Made by a program: the position numbers and the translations under genes. This document shows, piece after piece, positions 1 to 7,670 of a stretch of 34,051 nt of DNA (the stretch's first letter is position 1; the number at the start of each line of letters is the position of its first letter). The notes beneath the pieces are model-generated. The model was not told where the DNA came from. It ran no database searches and saw only the letters and a list, made by a program, of their open reading frames with translations. The stretch spans positions 1-34,051 of the forward strand of contig JASLIG010000030.1 of the NCBI GenBank assembly GCA_030152805.1. The letters run 5' to 3'. This DNA comes from Solirubrobacterales bacterium. GTDB taxonomy: Bacteria; Actinomycetota; Thermoleophilia; Solirubrobacterales; 70-9.

Positions 1-738
1 GCCGTAGTCGCGGCGGTCGAAGTCCTCGGGCGGGGAGAAGTCGTGCTCGGCCTTGGAGGCGTAGCCGACCTTGCCCTGGATCCGGGAGAGGCGGAAGACG
101 CGGACCGCCTCGCGCTCGTGCGAGTCGCCGATCAAGTAGAACTGGCCGCCGCGGAAGACCAGGTGGAAGGGGTCGACCTTGCGCTTCGAGACGTCGCCGC
201 GCTCCATCGTGAAGTAGGTGAACTCGATCGTCTTGCGGCGCGAGATCGCCGTCTCGATCTTCGAGAGGCGCTGCGAGAGGTCACGGCCTCCGGCCGAGGC
301 GGTCATCGCGATCTCGACCGGGGCGCGCTCTCCCTCGCTGATCGGATTCGGGTGCCCCCAGGCGACCTGCTGCAGGGCCAGGCGCAACGGCTCGGCGTAG
401 GCGAAGCCGCCGTCGGTGAGCAGCAAGAGCGCGGTGGAAAGCGCCGCCAGCTCCTCGTCGGAGAAGGTGATCGGGTCGAGGTAGAAGTTCTCCGGCGGCA
501 GCGAGTAGAGCTCGGCCTCGAAGAACCCCTCCCCCGGTTTCTCGACCCCGAGCTGGATCCCGAGGCTCTCCAGCTCCGCCCGGTCGGCGTAGAAGCGGCG
601 CGCGAAGGCGTCGTCGTTCATGTCGCTGTAGCCCTCCACCTCGCGCTTGATCTCGAGCGCCGAGACGGGTCGGCCCTGGGCCATCAGGAACGAGATCAGC
701 GAGAGCTGGCGGATCAGCTTCTCGGTGTCCTTCGCCAC
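1..738 (-). CDS. WYL-domain transcriptional regulator (PafB/PafC-like), truncated by the window edge
   Basis: The minus-strand reading frame begins at GTG 738 with VAKDTEKLIRQLSLI and stays open to base 1, giving 246 codons with the C-terminus missing. The N-terminal part looks like the winged helix of the family (RQLSLISFLMAQGRPVS, then EIKREVEGYSD). The later part, with FHLVFRGGQFYLIGDSHERE and VRVFRLSRI, matches the WYL-domain core. WYL regulators of the PafB/PafC group respond to nucleic-acid ligands and control the mycobacterial DNA-damage response. Whether this protein has that role is inference. No ATG lies just upstream in frame, so GTG 738 is the best start, although no clear Shine-Dalgarno is seen. 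It diverges from the small membrane-protein gene at 768. A YafY-type WYL regulator is the alternative. Confidence 0.8.
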   Translation of the reverse strand, partial: MAKDTEKLIRQLSLISFLMAQGRPVSALEIKREVEGYSDMNDDAFARRFYADRAELESLGIQLGVEKPGEGFFEAELYSLPPENFYLDPITFSDEELAALSTALLLLTDGGFAYAEPLRLALQQVAWGHPNPISEGERAPVEIAMTASAGGRDLSQRLSKIETAISRRKTIEFTYFTMERGDVSKRKVDPFHLVFRGGQFYLIGDSHEREAVRVFRLSRIQGKVGYASKAEHDFSPPEDFDRRDYG

Positions 739-767
739 GGCTCGCAGGATAGTGTGCGGCCGAGCCC

Positions 768-1082
768 ATGGACCTGCTGCGCAATCTCTTCGGCAACCTG
801 ACTTCGGGCATTATCCGGCTTGCGGTCACGGCCGGCGTGCTCTTCCTCGCCTATCTCTTCATCGTCAAGCCGGTGCTGAAGACGACCAGCGACGCGATCC
901 ACGAGTCCGGTTTCGACCAGATCGGCAAGTCGATCGAAGGCGTCAGCAAGGAAATCAAACGCGAGGTCCACCGTTCGTTCGAGGTAACCGGCTCAGCGGC
1001 GCGCAAGCAGAAGCTGGTCCACTGCATCCAGCACGCGAACGGCAACGTTCAGCGCATCGAACGCTGCACGCGGCGCTTCTGA
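768..1082 (+). CDS. small membrane-anchored hypothetical protein (104 aa)
   Basis: The gene starts at ATG 768 and diverges from the WYL regulator with about 30 bp between starts. The product has one clear N-terminal membrane segment (roughly residues 14-36, GIIRLAVTAGVLFLAYLFIV). A polar, helical, Lys/Arg-rich tail follows, with several Ile residues spaced as in an amphipathic helix (FDQIGKSIEGVSKEIKREV). Two cysteines lie near the C-terminus (HCIQHANGNVQRIERC) and could pair. I do not recognise a family. It is not a TatA, because it lacks the short hinge and Phe-Gly motif. The tail probably faces the cytoplasm or periplasm as a helical stalk, which is inference from composition. Confidence 0.6.
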   Translation: MDLLRNLFGNLTSGIIRLAVTAGVLFLAYLFIVKPVLKTTSDAIHESGFDQIGKSIEGVSKEIKREVHRSFEVTGSAARKQKLVHCIQHANGNVQRIERCTRRF

Positions 1083-1132
1083 GCGACGGCCGCGGGCAAG
1101 ATCGCGGGGAACTCGCGGCAACAGGCCGTCGC
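1083..1132. terminator. possible bidirectional hairpin between convergent genes
   Basis: A perfect 9-bp inverted repeat pairs GCGACGGCC at 1083-1091 with GGCCGTCGC at 1124-1132 across a 32-nt GC-rich loop. It lies between the plus-strand gene ending at 1082 and the minus-strand gene ending at 1165, where a shared terminator is expected. There is no T-run, which is common for high-GC actinobacterial terminators. The long loop lowers confidence. Confidence 0.35.
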
Positions 1133-1164
1133 CGGCCGTACCGGGAGCCACGTTCCAGGTGAGC

Positions 1165-2982
1165 CTATTGAGGGCAGACGATCGTCTTTGCGGCGGTTTC
1201 AAACTCTGCTCGCCAAGGAACGTCACTGGCGTCTGTCGGGATGGAGATTTCGGCCGGCCCCGTGGACGGCGGCAGGGAGGCGGCGAAGATTTCGCCAAAG
1301 CGCGCTACCTTCAGGACGACTTCCGCCCGGGGAGCGGTTCGGTAGCTGATGCCGCCGGGCGGTAGTTCGATCTGGAAGGACCCGGACCGACCGCGGTCGG
1401 GGACGAGGGCGAGACACGATGCGACCTGCCTCGACCTTCCCCCCGTGGCCGCCAGCAGCTTCGGCGCCGGGCCGTTGAAATCGAGTGCGGGGCTCGCGGT
1501 CGGGACCGTAGCGATTTCGTAGTCCCTGACGAGCTGTTCGTCGGCGGCTTCGCGTGCCTGCTCGCCAGTTGCTTCCAGTTGCGCCAGGCTATAGGCGGGC
1601 GAACCGAACTTCTCCGCGGCTTCGTAGTACGCCCAGACCGGGAAGAGCATGTCCGCGTGAGAATGAGCCGTCTTTTCATCCTCGACGACGCGGAAGCGGT
1701 CGACGTGCTCGCGGCTCAGCTCAAGCGCGGCGAGGGTCGCCCGGTTAGTTTCTCCCTCGGCCCGAAAGAGCTGACCGCCGGCCCGGAGGTCGGCGACGTT
1801 TGCCATCAGCGATAGCCCGAAAGCGAGGAAGGCAACCAGGCCCACCGCCGTTGACCACCTGACATCCCTTGCCAGCTCGGCGACGAGCAGAAGGGCAAGA
1901 ATGCCGCCTAGGTAGACGTAGCGACCCGAGTTCGGGGTTCGGGCAGGGCTGAGACCAGAGGCGACTAGGGCGAAGTAGATGACCAGCGTGGCGACGATTG
2001 TCCAGAAGTAGATCGACCGCGGCGCCCGCCGAACGTGGAGCGCGATCAAGCCGACGAAGATCAGCGCCAGTGGGTAACCCCAGTCGGGGCGAATTTCGAG
2101 CACGACCGGGAGGCCGATGCTGCCGGGGACCCGGAATAGCCCTGTGATCGCAGCGCAAATCGCCGCCAGCTGATCGGCGCTACCGCTGAAGATGGCGCTG
2201 ATCGATTCAGCGGTCACTTCCGATTGGCCGAACTTGCGAGCCCAGATGAACCAGGCGATGTAAAGAGCAACGGGGATGAAGACCACCCAGACCCGCCGCC
2301 ACTGCGATCGACCGCCCAGCCAGATCGAGATCAGCGCTCCCAGCGCAAAAGCTATGCCGACGCTGAAGGAGGCGAGCGAGACGGCGAGCAGCAGGCAGGC
2401 GGCGAGATCACCGCCACGCGTGCGTCGCTGCAAGGCCAAGAGCATCCCCAAGCCGCCGGCCATCCCAATCAGGTTGGGCAGCTCGTAAGCGCCCATCAGA
2501 GTGTCCCAGCAAGCGCCAAAAAGGGCGACCAGCACAGTGAGCGCGAAGGCCACGACCAGCCGCACGCGCATGCGCACGAGCTGGAAGAAGATCGCCACCA
2601 CGATCAGGTGCACCGCAACCGTCACCACCTGGTAAGGGACGTGGGAGCTGGTGCCGAAGGTGGCGAACATCCCCTTGTAGATCAGACGGGGAAGGATGAC
2701 GAGGTGACCATTCTGGGGCGCGAAGAGCGTTTCCAGAGCGAAGCCCCGGTAGACGACGAGGTAGTTCCACTCGTCGTTGATGAAGGTCTGTCCGGTTCCC
2801 CAGGCAAGGATCAGGACCGCTGTGACGATGAAGACCAGCCCCAGCGCCGCGTAGGCGATCCGCACCTCGCCGACCCGGTGCGCCCAGCTCGTGAAACGCC
2901 CGACCAGCGCCTCGATCGCCTTCAACGGGTTTACCTGCGGGATCGGATCGATCTGCTCGGACCTGGTGTCCCTGGCGCCCAT
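1165..2982 (-). CDS. polytopic membrane protein, GT-C glycosyltransferase-like, paralog of the upstream gene
   Basis: The product is 605 aa with about ten hydrophobic segments between residues ~40 and ~400, followed by a soluble C-terminal domain. The first extracytoplasmic loop contains NDEW after segment 1, and the same position in the neighbouring paralog has VDQW. An acidic residue in this loop is a hallmark of GT-C lipid-linked-sugar transferases, so a role in glycosylating an envelope component is plausible but inferred. The two neighbours share conserved stretches such as GHLVxLPxxxxKxMF, PNLIGMAGGLGMLLALQR and SLASFSVGIAFALGA, and both end in a TxVCP motif. It starts at ATG 2982 and overlaps the end of the upstream gene by 52 bp. 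No exact family assignment is claimed. Confidence 0.75.
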   Translation of the reverse strand: MGARDTRSEQIDPIPQVNPLKAIEALVGRFTSWAHRVGEVRIAYAALGLVFIVTAVLILAWGTGQTFINDEWNYLVVYRGFALETLFAPQNGHLVILPRLIYKGMFATFGTSSHVPYQVVTVAVHLIVVAIFFQLVRMRVRLVVAFALTVLVALFGACWDTLMGAYELPNLIGMAGGLGMLLALQRRTRGGDLAACLLLAVSLASFSVGIAFALGALISIWLGGRSQWRRVWVVFIPVALYIAWFIWARKFGQSEVTAESISAIFSGSADQLAAICAAITGLFRVPGSIGLPVVLEIRPDWGYPLALIFVGLIALHVRRAPRSIYFWTIVATLVIYFALVASGLSPARTPNSGRYVYLGGILALLLVAELARDVRWSTAVGLVAFLAFGLSLMANVADLRAGGQLFRAEGETNRATLAALELSREHVDRFRVVEDEKTAHSHADMLFPVWAYYEAAEKFGSPAYSLAQLEATGEQAREAADEQLVRDYEIATVPTASPALDFNGPAPKLLAATGGRSRQVASCLALVPDRGRSGSFQIELPPGGISYRTAPRAEVVLKVARFGEIFAASLPPSTGPAEISIPTDASDVPWRAEFETAAKTIVCPQ

Positions 2983-4700
2983 GCGGCGGGCAGTCTAGAC
3001 CGGCCCAGCGGCGGGCACACGACGGTGCGAGCGCTTGCCGCGATGCCGGCATGCCATGGCGCCCCGTTGCCGTCGACGGGAATGGGGACGGCGTTCACCC
3101 CGCCGGCTCCCTTCTGCAATGAGACGCTGAGGGTGTCGGCGAACCTGCCGAGAGATACGTCTACCGGCGAAATCGAGGCATATGTCATCCCGCCGGGCGG
3201 CAGCCGCAGGACCGCTTCGGCCTTGCCGTCGGTCGGCAGCAACACCACGCACGAACCCCGCTGGGTCACCTTGCCACGGGAGACGGATCGTGCGACGACC
3301 TCGACGCCGCCTCCTGAGGATCCGAGCGATCCGCCCGGGTGGGGCTCGATTTCAAAGATGCGAGCGAACTCTTCGTCGGAAATCTGGCGATCGCCGGGAG
3401 AAGCCATCGTCAGGTCGCGTTCGGAGTAGGCCGGCAAGCCAAAATCGCGCTCGAGCTGCTCGGCCGTCTCGACGTTGAAGGTCATCGCCCCTGGCGGGTC
3501 CTCCACCAGCACCGGCGGGGACGCCGCGTCGCCGGCGATCTTGACGGCGGCGAGCTTGGCGCGAATCGTCGCCGCCTGTCCCCTCCAGAATTGAGCGCTG
3601 TCGCCGAGTTCGGCGATATTCGCGCACATCGAGAAGACGAACACGACCCCGATCACGCTGAGAACGGTGCGGCTGGGCCGATAGGGCCCGCAGAGCTCGG
3701 CGACCGCTAGCAAGGTGAGAATCGAACCGAGGTAAACGAGACGCGTGTCGAAGGTGTTGCGGAACTGGTTGAGCGCGATCCCTACCAGGAGGAAGTAGAC
3801 GACCAGGACGGTGAGCGCGGCGATGGCATTCGCGCTGGGCTTTGGAGGGCGACGCAGGCGCACTATCAATAGGGCGGCAAGACCAACGACGAGAGCCGGC
3901 CCCCAGGTGGTCCGGATCGGCACCGGGTTGGCGTCCGGCTTCGGCCCGTTCGGCGTCGTGAAAAGGCCGGTAAGCCCGGACAGCGCGGCGCTGAGCTGAT
4001 CAAAGAAGGCCGAACCGAGCACCTTGAGGTTGTGCACGTAGATCGTCTGCTCGTCGAACTTCCGCGCCCACAGCGCCCAGGCGCCGTAGAGGACGATGGG
4101 GGCGAGCACGACCCAGCAGCGGCTGAGCCGAAGGCCGGGGGACCGCAGCGCCAAAGCCACGGCGGCGCCGGCGGCGAATGCGACGCCGATGCTGAAGGAT
4201 GCGAGCGACATCGCCAAGAACAGGCAGGCGGCGACGTCACCCCAAAGGCTCACGCGGCGCAGGGCGAGGAGCATCGCCAGGCCACTCGCGATGCCGATCA
4301 GGTTGGTGATCTGAAAAGTGGGAATGAGCACGTCGGCGCCAGCGCCATAGAAGAGGATCAGGGTCGCCGCGGATAGCGCGAGGAGATCCCCGACGGCGTT
4401 CCTGATCAGGGCAAACAGCATCGATGCCACCGCCGCGGAGAGAGCAAGATTGAGCAGCTGGTAGGCGAGCTGAGATTCGAGCCCGAAGACCTCGAACATC
4501 GCCTTTTGGACGACCAGCGGCAGGACGACCAGATGGCCGCTGTGGGGGGTCAGCAACGATTCCGCGGTCCATGGCTGGTAGGCGTAGATGTAGGCCCATT
4601 GGTCGACGACCGGCGTCTGGCCCCGGCCGAGGTAGAGCAGCAAGATCGTCGAGGCGACGATGGCCGCGACAAGCGTCAGGATCGGCCAGCGTCGTTTCAA
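2931..4700 (-). CDS. polytopic membrane protein, GT-C glycosyltransferase-like (upstream paralog)
   Basis: The product is 589 aa and starts at TTG 4700 (LKRRWPILTLV), seven bases after the stop of the exoribonuclease gene, so the two are probably cotranscribed. It has about ten membrane segments with a GQTPVVDQWAYIYAY first loop, then a soluble C-terminal region from about residue 400. It is clearly homologous to the downstream gene along its whole length and arose by tandem duplication. Its C-terminus runs about 26 residues past the shared TVVCP motif where the paralog stops, into the start of the next gene. That tail is Arg/Pro-rich and looks like non-selected read-through after a lost stop. 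Function is inferred only from topology and the acidic first-loop residue. Confidence 0.75.
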   Translation of the reverse strand: MKRRWPILTLVAAIVASTILLLYLGRGQTPVVDQWAYIYAYQPWTAESLLTPHSGHLVVLPLVVQKAMFEVFGLESQLAYQLLNLALSAAVASMLFALIRNAVGDLLALSAATLILFYGAGADVLIPTFQITNLIGIASGLAMLLALRRVSLWGDVAACLFLAMSLASFSIGVAFAAGAAVALALRSPGLRLSRCWVVLAPIVLYGAWALWARKFDEQTIYVHNLKVLGSAFFDQLSAALSGLTGLFTTPNGPKPDANPVPIRTTWGPALVVGLAALLIVRLRRPPKPSANAIAALTVLVVYFLLVGIALNQFRNTFDTRLVYLGSILTLLAVAELCGPYRPSRTVLSVIGVVFVFSMCANIAELGDSAQFWRGQAATIRAKLAAVKIAGDAASPPVLVEDPPGAMTFNVETAEQLERDFGLPAYSERDLTMASPGDRQISDEEFARIFEIEPHPGGSLGSSGGGVEVVARSVSRGKVTQRGSCVVLLPTDGKAEAVLRLPPGGMTYASISPVDVSLGRFADTLSVSLQKGAGGVNAVPIPVDGNGAPWHAGIAASARTVVCPPLGRSRLPAAWAPGTPGPSRSIRSRR

Positions 4701-4707
4701 AAGCGGC

Positions 4708-5703
4708 TCAGGCGGCGCGTTGGCCGAAGTAGGCGGAGCCGGAAAGAGCCCGGTCGAAGCCGGACCAGGACTCGCCGGCGGGGAGCTGGCGCTCGAGGCG
4801 GTCGAAGCTGCCGAGGCGGCCGCCGAGGTTGTCGATCATGTGGACGAGGACGGCCTCGCGCGTGGCGGGCAGGACCGGTGAGCCGTGCTCGAGCGAGCCG
4901 TGGTGGGCGAGGATGATGTGCAGGACGGCCTGGGCGAGGGCCGGGTCGAAACTGGGAATCTCCTCGATCTCGCGGCGCACCTTGTAGTAGCCAAGCGGGA
5001 TCTCGCCCTGCAGGCGCCCGGCGTCGGTGAGGTCGATCGCCAGCGGGTCGTCGTTGTAGGCCTCGGTCTTGCCGATGTCGTGCAGGAGGGCGCCGGTGAC
5101 GGCGACGTCGCGGTCGATGCCAGGGAAGAAGGCGGCGGCGGCGCTGACCGCCTGGGCGACGGAGATCGTGTGCTCGAGCAGGCCGTGGCGGTAGGCCTGG
5201 TGATAGACCTTCGCCGCCGGCGCGTCGCGGAAGCGGGGCCAGCTCTCGGCGTCCTCGCCGAAGAAGCGCTCGAGCAGGTAGCGCAGCTGGCGGTCCTGCA
5301 CCGTGGCGATCAGCTCGCGCAGCTCTCCCTCGAGGCGCTCGAGGGAGACGTCGGACTCGGGCGCCAGGTCCTCGGCGCTGTACTCGTCGTCGGCCGCCTC
5401 GCGCAGCCCCGTCAGCTTGATCTTGGCGCCCCAGCGCTCGCTCACCTCGAAGTGGCCGCTGACGTAGACCGGCGAGCCGGCAGTCGCCAGCGCGTAGAGC
5501 GCCTCCGCGTCCTCCCAGGCGACCGCCTCGCAGCTGCCGCTGGAGTCGCAGAGCACGAGCCGCAGCCAGGGCTCGCCGTTGCGCTTGCGGCGTAGCTCGC
5601 GCTCGCGCACTGCGTACACGCCGCCGACCCGCTGACCGTCCTCGAGCTTGTCGAGCGGCACCCGCGCCGCGATCAGCGTGTCGGTGAGCGCCTGCTGCTC
5701 CAT
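4708..5703 (-). CDS. 3'-5' exoribonuclease, YhaM family (OB-fold plus HD domain)
   Basis: The protein is about 331 aa from ATG 5703. A TTG at 5709 is in frame, but the ATG is better placed after a GGA. Residues ~15-105 form an OB/tRNA-anticodon-type nucleic-acid binding domain (RVGGVYAVRERELRRKRNG, then LRLVLCDSSGS). Residues ~170-300 form the HD metal-dependent phosphohydrolase domain: YRHGLLEHTISV, GALLHDIGKTEAY with the HD pair, LAHHGS, and HMIDNLGG as the last metal ligand. This matches Bacillus YhaM, a cytoplasmic 3'-5' exonuclease acting on RNA and single-stranded DNA. It lies 26 bp downstream of a fluC gene and 7 bp upstream of a membrane-protein gene on the same strand. Length and motif order fit the family. 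Confidence 0.9.
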   Translation of the reverse strand: MEQQALTDTLIAARVPLDKLEDGQRVGGVYAVRERELRRKRNGEPWLRLVLCDSSGSCEAVAWEDAEALYALATAGSPVYVSGHFEVSERWGAKIKLTGLREAADDEYSAEDLAPESDVSLERLEGELRELIATVQDRQLRYLLERFFGEDAESWPRFRDAPAAKVYHQAYRHGLLEHTISVAQAVSAAAAFFPGIDRDVAVTGALLHDIGKTEAYNDDPLAIDLTDAGRLQGEIPLGYYKVRREIEEIPSFDPALAQAVLHIILAHHGSLEHGSPVLPATREAVLVHMIDNLGGRLGSFDRLERQLPAGESWSGFDRALSGSAYFGQRAA

Positions 5704-5735
5704 TCGCAATCCAAAGTAATGACGGGCGCGGACAG

Positions 5736-6101
5736 CTACACAGCCGCGCCGAGCCAGTGGCCGGCGACGATCGCGGCGAAGCCGGCGAGGAGCGAGAGGC
5801 CGAGGTTGAGCCAGACGAGGTGCGCGTGTCCGGCGTCGGCGAGCCGGTGCGAGTCGAGCATCCAGGTGGAGAAGGTGGTGAACGAGCCGATGGCGCCGCC
5901 GGCGACGACGATCAGCGCCTCGCCGCTCAACGCGGCGCCGGCGAGGAGGCCGAGGACGAGGGTGCCGGCGAGGTTGATCGCCAGCACGCCGAGCGGAAAG
6001 GGGTGGTCGCTGCGCGCCGCGAAGGCGGAGTCGATCAGGAAACGGGCAGCCGCAGCGGTGCCGCCGAGCAGGCCGACCGCGACCCAGCCCGCCGCGCTCA
6101 C
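5736..6101 (-). CDS. crcB: fluoride channel FluC/CrcB, second subunit
   Basis: A 121-aa protein with four membrane segments and the FluC signatures: an Asn in segment 2 (LAINLAGTLVLGLLAG) and the GAIGSFTTFSTW motif in segment 3, whose Phe, Thr and Ser residues line the fluoride path. FluC exports fluoride from the cytoplasm as a dual-topology dimer. The gene starts at GTG 6101 and overlaps the stop of the upstream fluC paralog by 4 bp, so the pair is translationally coupled. Paired genes like this usually encode heterodimers with fixed opposite topologies, which is inferred here. No fluoride riboswitch could fit upstream of the pair, because the preceding toxin gene ends 12 bp away. Confidence 0.92.
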   Translation of the reverse strand: MSAAGWVAVGLLGGTAAAARFLIDSAFAARSDHPFPLGVLAINLAGTLVLGLLAGAALSGEALIVVAGGAIGSFTTFSTWMLDSHRLADAGHAHLVWLNLGLSLLAGFAAIVAGHWLGAAV

Positions 6102-6502
6102 CGGGCCGCCTCCACCGGCCGCCGCTCTAGCGCGATGCCGGCGCGAAGGCAGAGGTAGCCGAGGCCCAGGCTGGCGGCGACGTAGCCGCCGGCAAGGCCG
6201 AGGCGACCCGCGTCGACCATTTCGAACAGCTCCAGCTGCAGGGCCGAGAAGGTGGTCAGCGTGCCGCAGATCCCGGTGGTGAGGAAGGGGTGGGCGAGGC
6301 TGTCATCCGGGTGGTCGCGCAGACGCGCGAAGAAGTAGCCGAGCAGCAGCGCCCCGGCCATGTTGACCGCGAAGGTCCCCCACGGCCAGCCACCGGGCCC
6401 GTGCGGCGTCGCTTGGGCGAGGCCGACTCGGGCGAGGGCTCCCAGCACTCCCCCGGCGTAGATCGCTGCAAGGCGGCGCAGGTCGAAATGGCCAGCTCGC
6501 AT
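6098..6502 (-). CDS. crcB: fluoride channel FluC/CrcB, first subunit
   Basis: A protein of about 134 aa from ATG 6502 (MRAGHFDLRRLAAIYAGG). The frame is open further upstream, but that would run into the toxin gene, so 6502 is chosen. It has four membrane segments. FluC motifs include the conserved Asn in AVNMAGALLLGYFFARL and TGICGTLTTFSALQ in segment 3. A basic N-terminus precedes the first segment, and its charge differs from that of the partner, as expected if the two insert in opposite orientations to make a heterodimer. It starts 12 bp after the stop of the PIN-domain gene, so it may be expressed from the toxin-antitoxin promoter. Confidence 0.92.
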   Translation of the reverse strand: MRAGHFDLRRLAAIYAGGVLGALARVGLAQATPHGPGGWPWGTFAVNMAGALLLGYFFARLRDHPDDSLAHPFLTTGICGTLTTFSALQLELFEMVDAGRLGLAGGYVAASLGLGYLCLRAGIALERRPVEAAR

Positions 6503-6513
6503 TGGGTTCCGAC

Positions 6514-6954
6514 TCAGGGACTCAGAACAGTAAAACCGTGCTCGCGAGCCCCCGCAGCGAGCCTCTTGTCGTATGTCATGAACTCGATCGAGGAGTGTTT
6601 TGCGATCCAAACAGCGGTTGCCAGGTGAATTGCGTCAAGCGTAGCCACAGAGAAAGGAGGGATGTCGATCGCGTCGGCGAGAGTCCCTGTTTCCCCCTCC
6701 TCGACACCGCCCTCCATTGGGATGGCGGTTACCCCGCTCAAGAGCTCATCGGCGAGGGCGACGAATTCCAAGGAACGCCCGTCCTCAGTGAACTCGATGT
6801 CCTTGCGCCGGGCGAGACGTCCGAGCTCGATCCAAAGCAATCGACTGGATATGACCTCGTCGAAGTCGTCGAGCGCCCGCTGGACCGCTGGGCTGTCGGG
6901 CTCGTTTAGAAGCACCCGACCCAGTGCGCTCGTATCCACGTAGAGAACCCGCAA
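6514..6954 (-). CDS. PIN-domain ribonuclease toxin (VapC-like)
   Basis: A protein of about 146 aa. PIN-domain acidic residues are visible in order: YVDTSALGRVL at the N-terminus, the Glu in LLWIELGRLAR, the Asp in TLDAIHLATAVW and the Asp in FMTYDKRLAAGA. These coordinate Mg for RNA cleavage, typically of tRNA or rRNA in VapC toxins. The partner antitoxin gene ends 7 bp upstream. The start is probably TTG 6954 (LRVLYVDTS). No ATG exists there, and an AAGGAA lies somewhat far upstream, inside the end of the antitoxin gene. Upstream in-frame sequence is antitoxin-coding and reads as noise. The 12-bp gap to fluC is unusual company for a toxin. Confidence 0.88.
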   Translation of the reverse strand: MRVLYVDTSALGRVLLNEPDSPAVQRALDDFDEVISSRLLWIELGRLARRKDIEFTEDGRSLEFVALADELLSGVTAIPMEGGVEEGETGTLADAIDIPPFSVATLDAIHLATAVWIAKHSSIEFMTYDKRLAAGAREHGFTVLSP

Positions 6955-6961
6955 GAAGTCG

Positions 6962-7273
6962 CTAACCCAGTTCCTTGCGGCTCTCGTCCAGGAAGGAATC
7001 GGTGGTCCCAGCTGGAGAGGGCGGTGCCAGCCGGCCTTCGTCCGAGAGGCGCGCGATCGTCTCCGCGAGCCGCTCTTCCCTCGGCCGGACCCTGATGCCA
7101 TAGAGCTCGGAGAGCATCTGACCGAACTCGTTGCGAGCCAAGGGAACCACCCGGGCGACCTCGCGTCCGCGCTCCGTCACGGTGAGCGACTCGCCCTTCT
7201 TGACGCGATGAAGGTACTTGCTCAGGTTCTGGCGCAGCTCTCTAACACCGACCGATTTCGCCATGTGCGTCAT
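6962..7273 (-). CDS. antitoxin of the Phd/YefM family
   Basis: A 103-aa protein from ATG 7273, or 100 aa from ATG 7264 (MAKSVGVRELRQNLSKYL). The N-terminal 55 residues show the Phd/YefM DNA-binding fold: GVRELRQNLSKYLHRVKKGE, then LTVTERGREVARVVPL. The Pro/Arg-rich C-terminal part (residues ~75-103) should wrap the PIN toxin encoded immediately downstream. Antitoxins of this family repress their own promoter, which must lie in the ~40 bp between this gene and the ArsR operator at 7300. It is therefore divergent from the arsenic operon. Confidence 0.87.
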   Translation of the reverse strand: MTHMAKSVGVRELRQNLSKYLHRVKKGESLTVTERGREVARVVPLARNEFGQMLSELYGIRVRPREERLAETIARLSDEGRLAPPSPAGTTDSFLDESRKELG

Positions 7274-7299
7274 ACCGTAGCACTTACTCCAAATGAGAC

Positions 7300-7321
7300 T
7301 TCATTGAAAATCATCAATGAA
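7300..7321. promoter_or_regulatory. ArsR-type operator palindrome
   Basis: A perfect 8-bp inverted repeat, TTCATTGA at 7300-7307 and TCAATGAA at 7314-7321, is separated by AAATCA. The AT-rich palindrome with this arm length and spacing is typical of ArsR/SmtB operators, and it lies directly before the ArsR gene. AATATT at about 7320-7325 could be the -10 of the operon, so repressor binding would block RNA polymerase. Confidence 0.75.
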
Positions 7322-7340
7322 TATTGCTAGCGTGGAACGG

Positions 7341-7670
7341 ATGGCCGAGCTTCCAGTGATCTCGTGCTGCACGCCGCTGGCCGGCTCCTCGCTGGCGGAG
7401 GAGAGGGCCGGCGAGCTGGAGACGGTGCTGAAGGCTCTCGCCGACCGCCACCGGCTGCGGATCGTCAACCTGCTGCTGCGGGCGGCCGGCGAGCCGGTCT
7501 GTGTCTGCGAGATCCAGCCGTTGCTCGGGCTCTCGCAGGGCACGGTCAGCCATCACCTCAAGCAGCTCCTCGACGCGGGGCTGATCGAGCGCGAGACGCG
7601 CGGCACCTACAGCTACTTCAATCTCGTGCCGGGCGCCCTCGATGCCGTGCGCGAGGTCTTCTCGGCGTGA
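7341..7670 (+). CDS. arsR: ArsR/SmtB-family arsenic-responsive repressor
   Basis: A winged-helix repressor of about 109 aa. ATG 7341 (MAELPVISCCTPL) is preferred, because the upstream in-frame ATG at 7317 lies inside the operator palindrome. The core reads LKALADRHRLRIVNLLLRA, then PVCVCEIQPLLGLSQGTVSHHLKQLLDAGLI with the recognition helix, then a short wing (RETRGTYSYFNLV). The CVC in the third helix matches the ELCVCDL-type As(III) site, and an N-terminal SCC pair could supply the third thiolate. Binding of arsenite should release the operator. The stop overlaps the GTG of the aquaporin gene by 4 bp, so the operon is coupled. Confidence 0.93.
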   Translation: MAELPVISCCTPLAGSSLAEERAGELETVLKALADRHRLRIVNLLLRAAGEPVCVCEIQPLLGLSQGTVSHHLKQLLDAGLIERETRGTYSYFNLVPGALDAVREVFSA

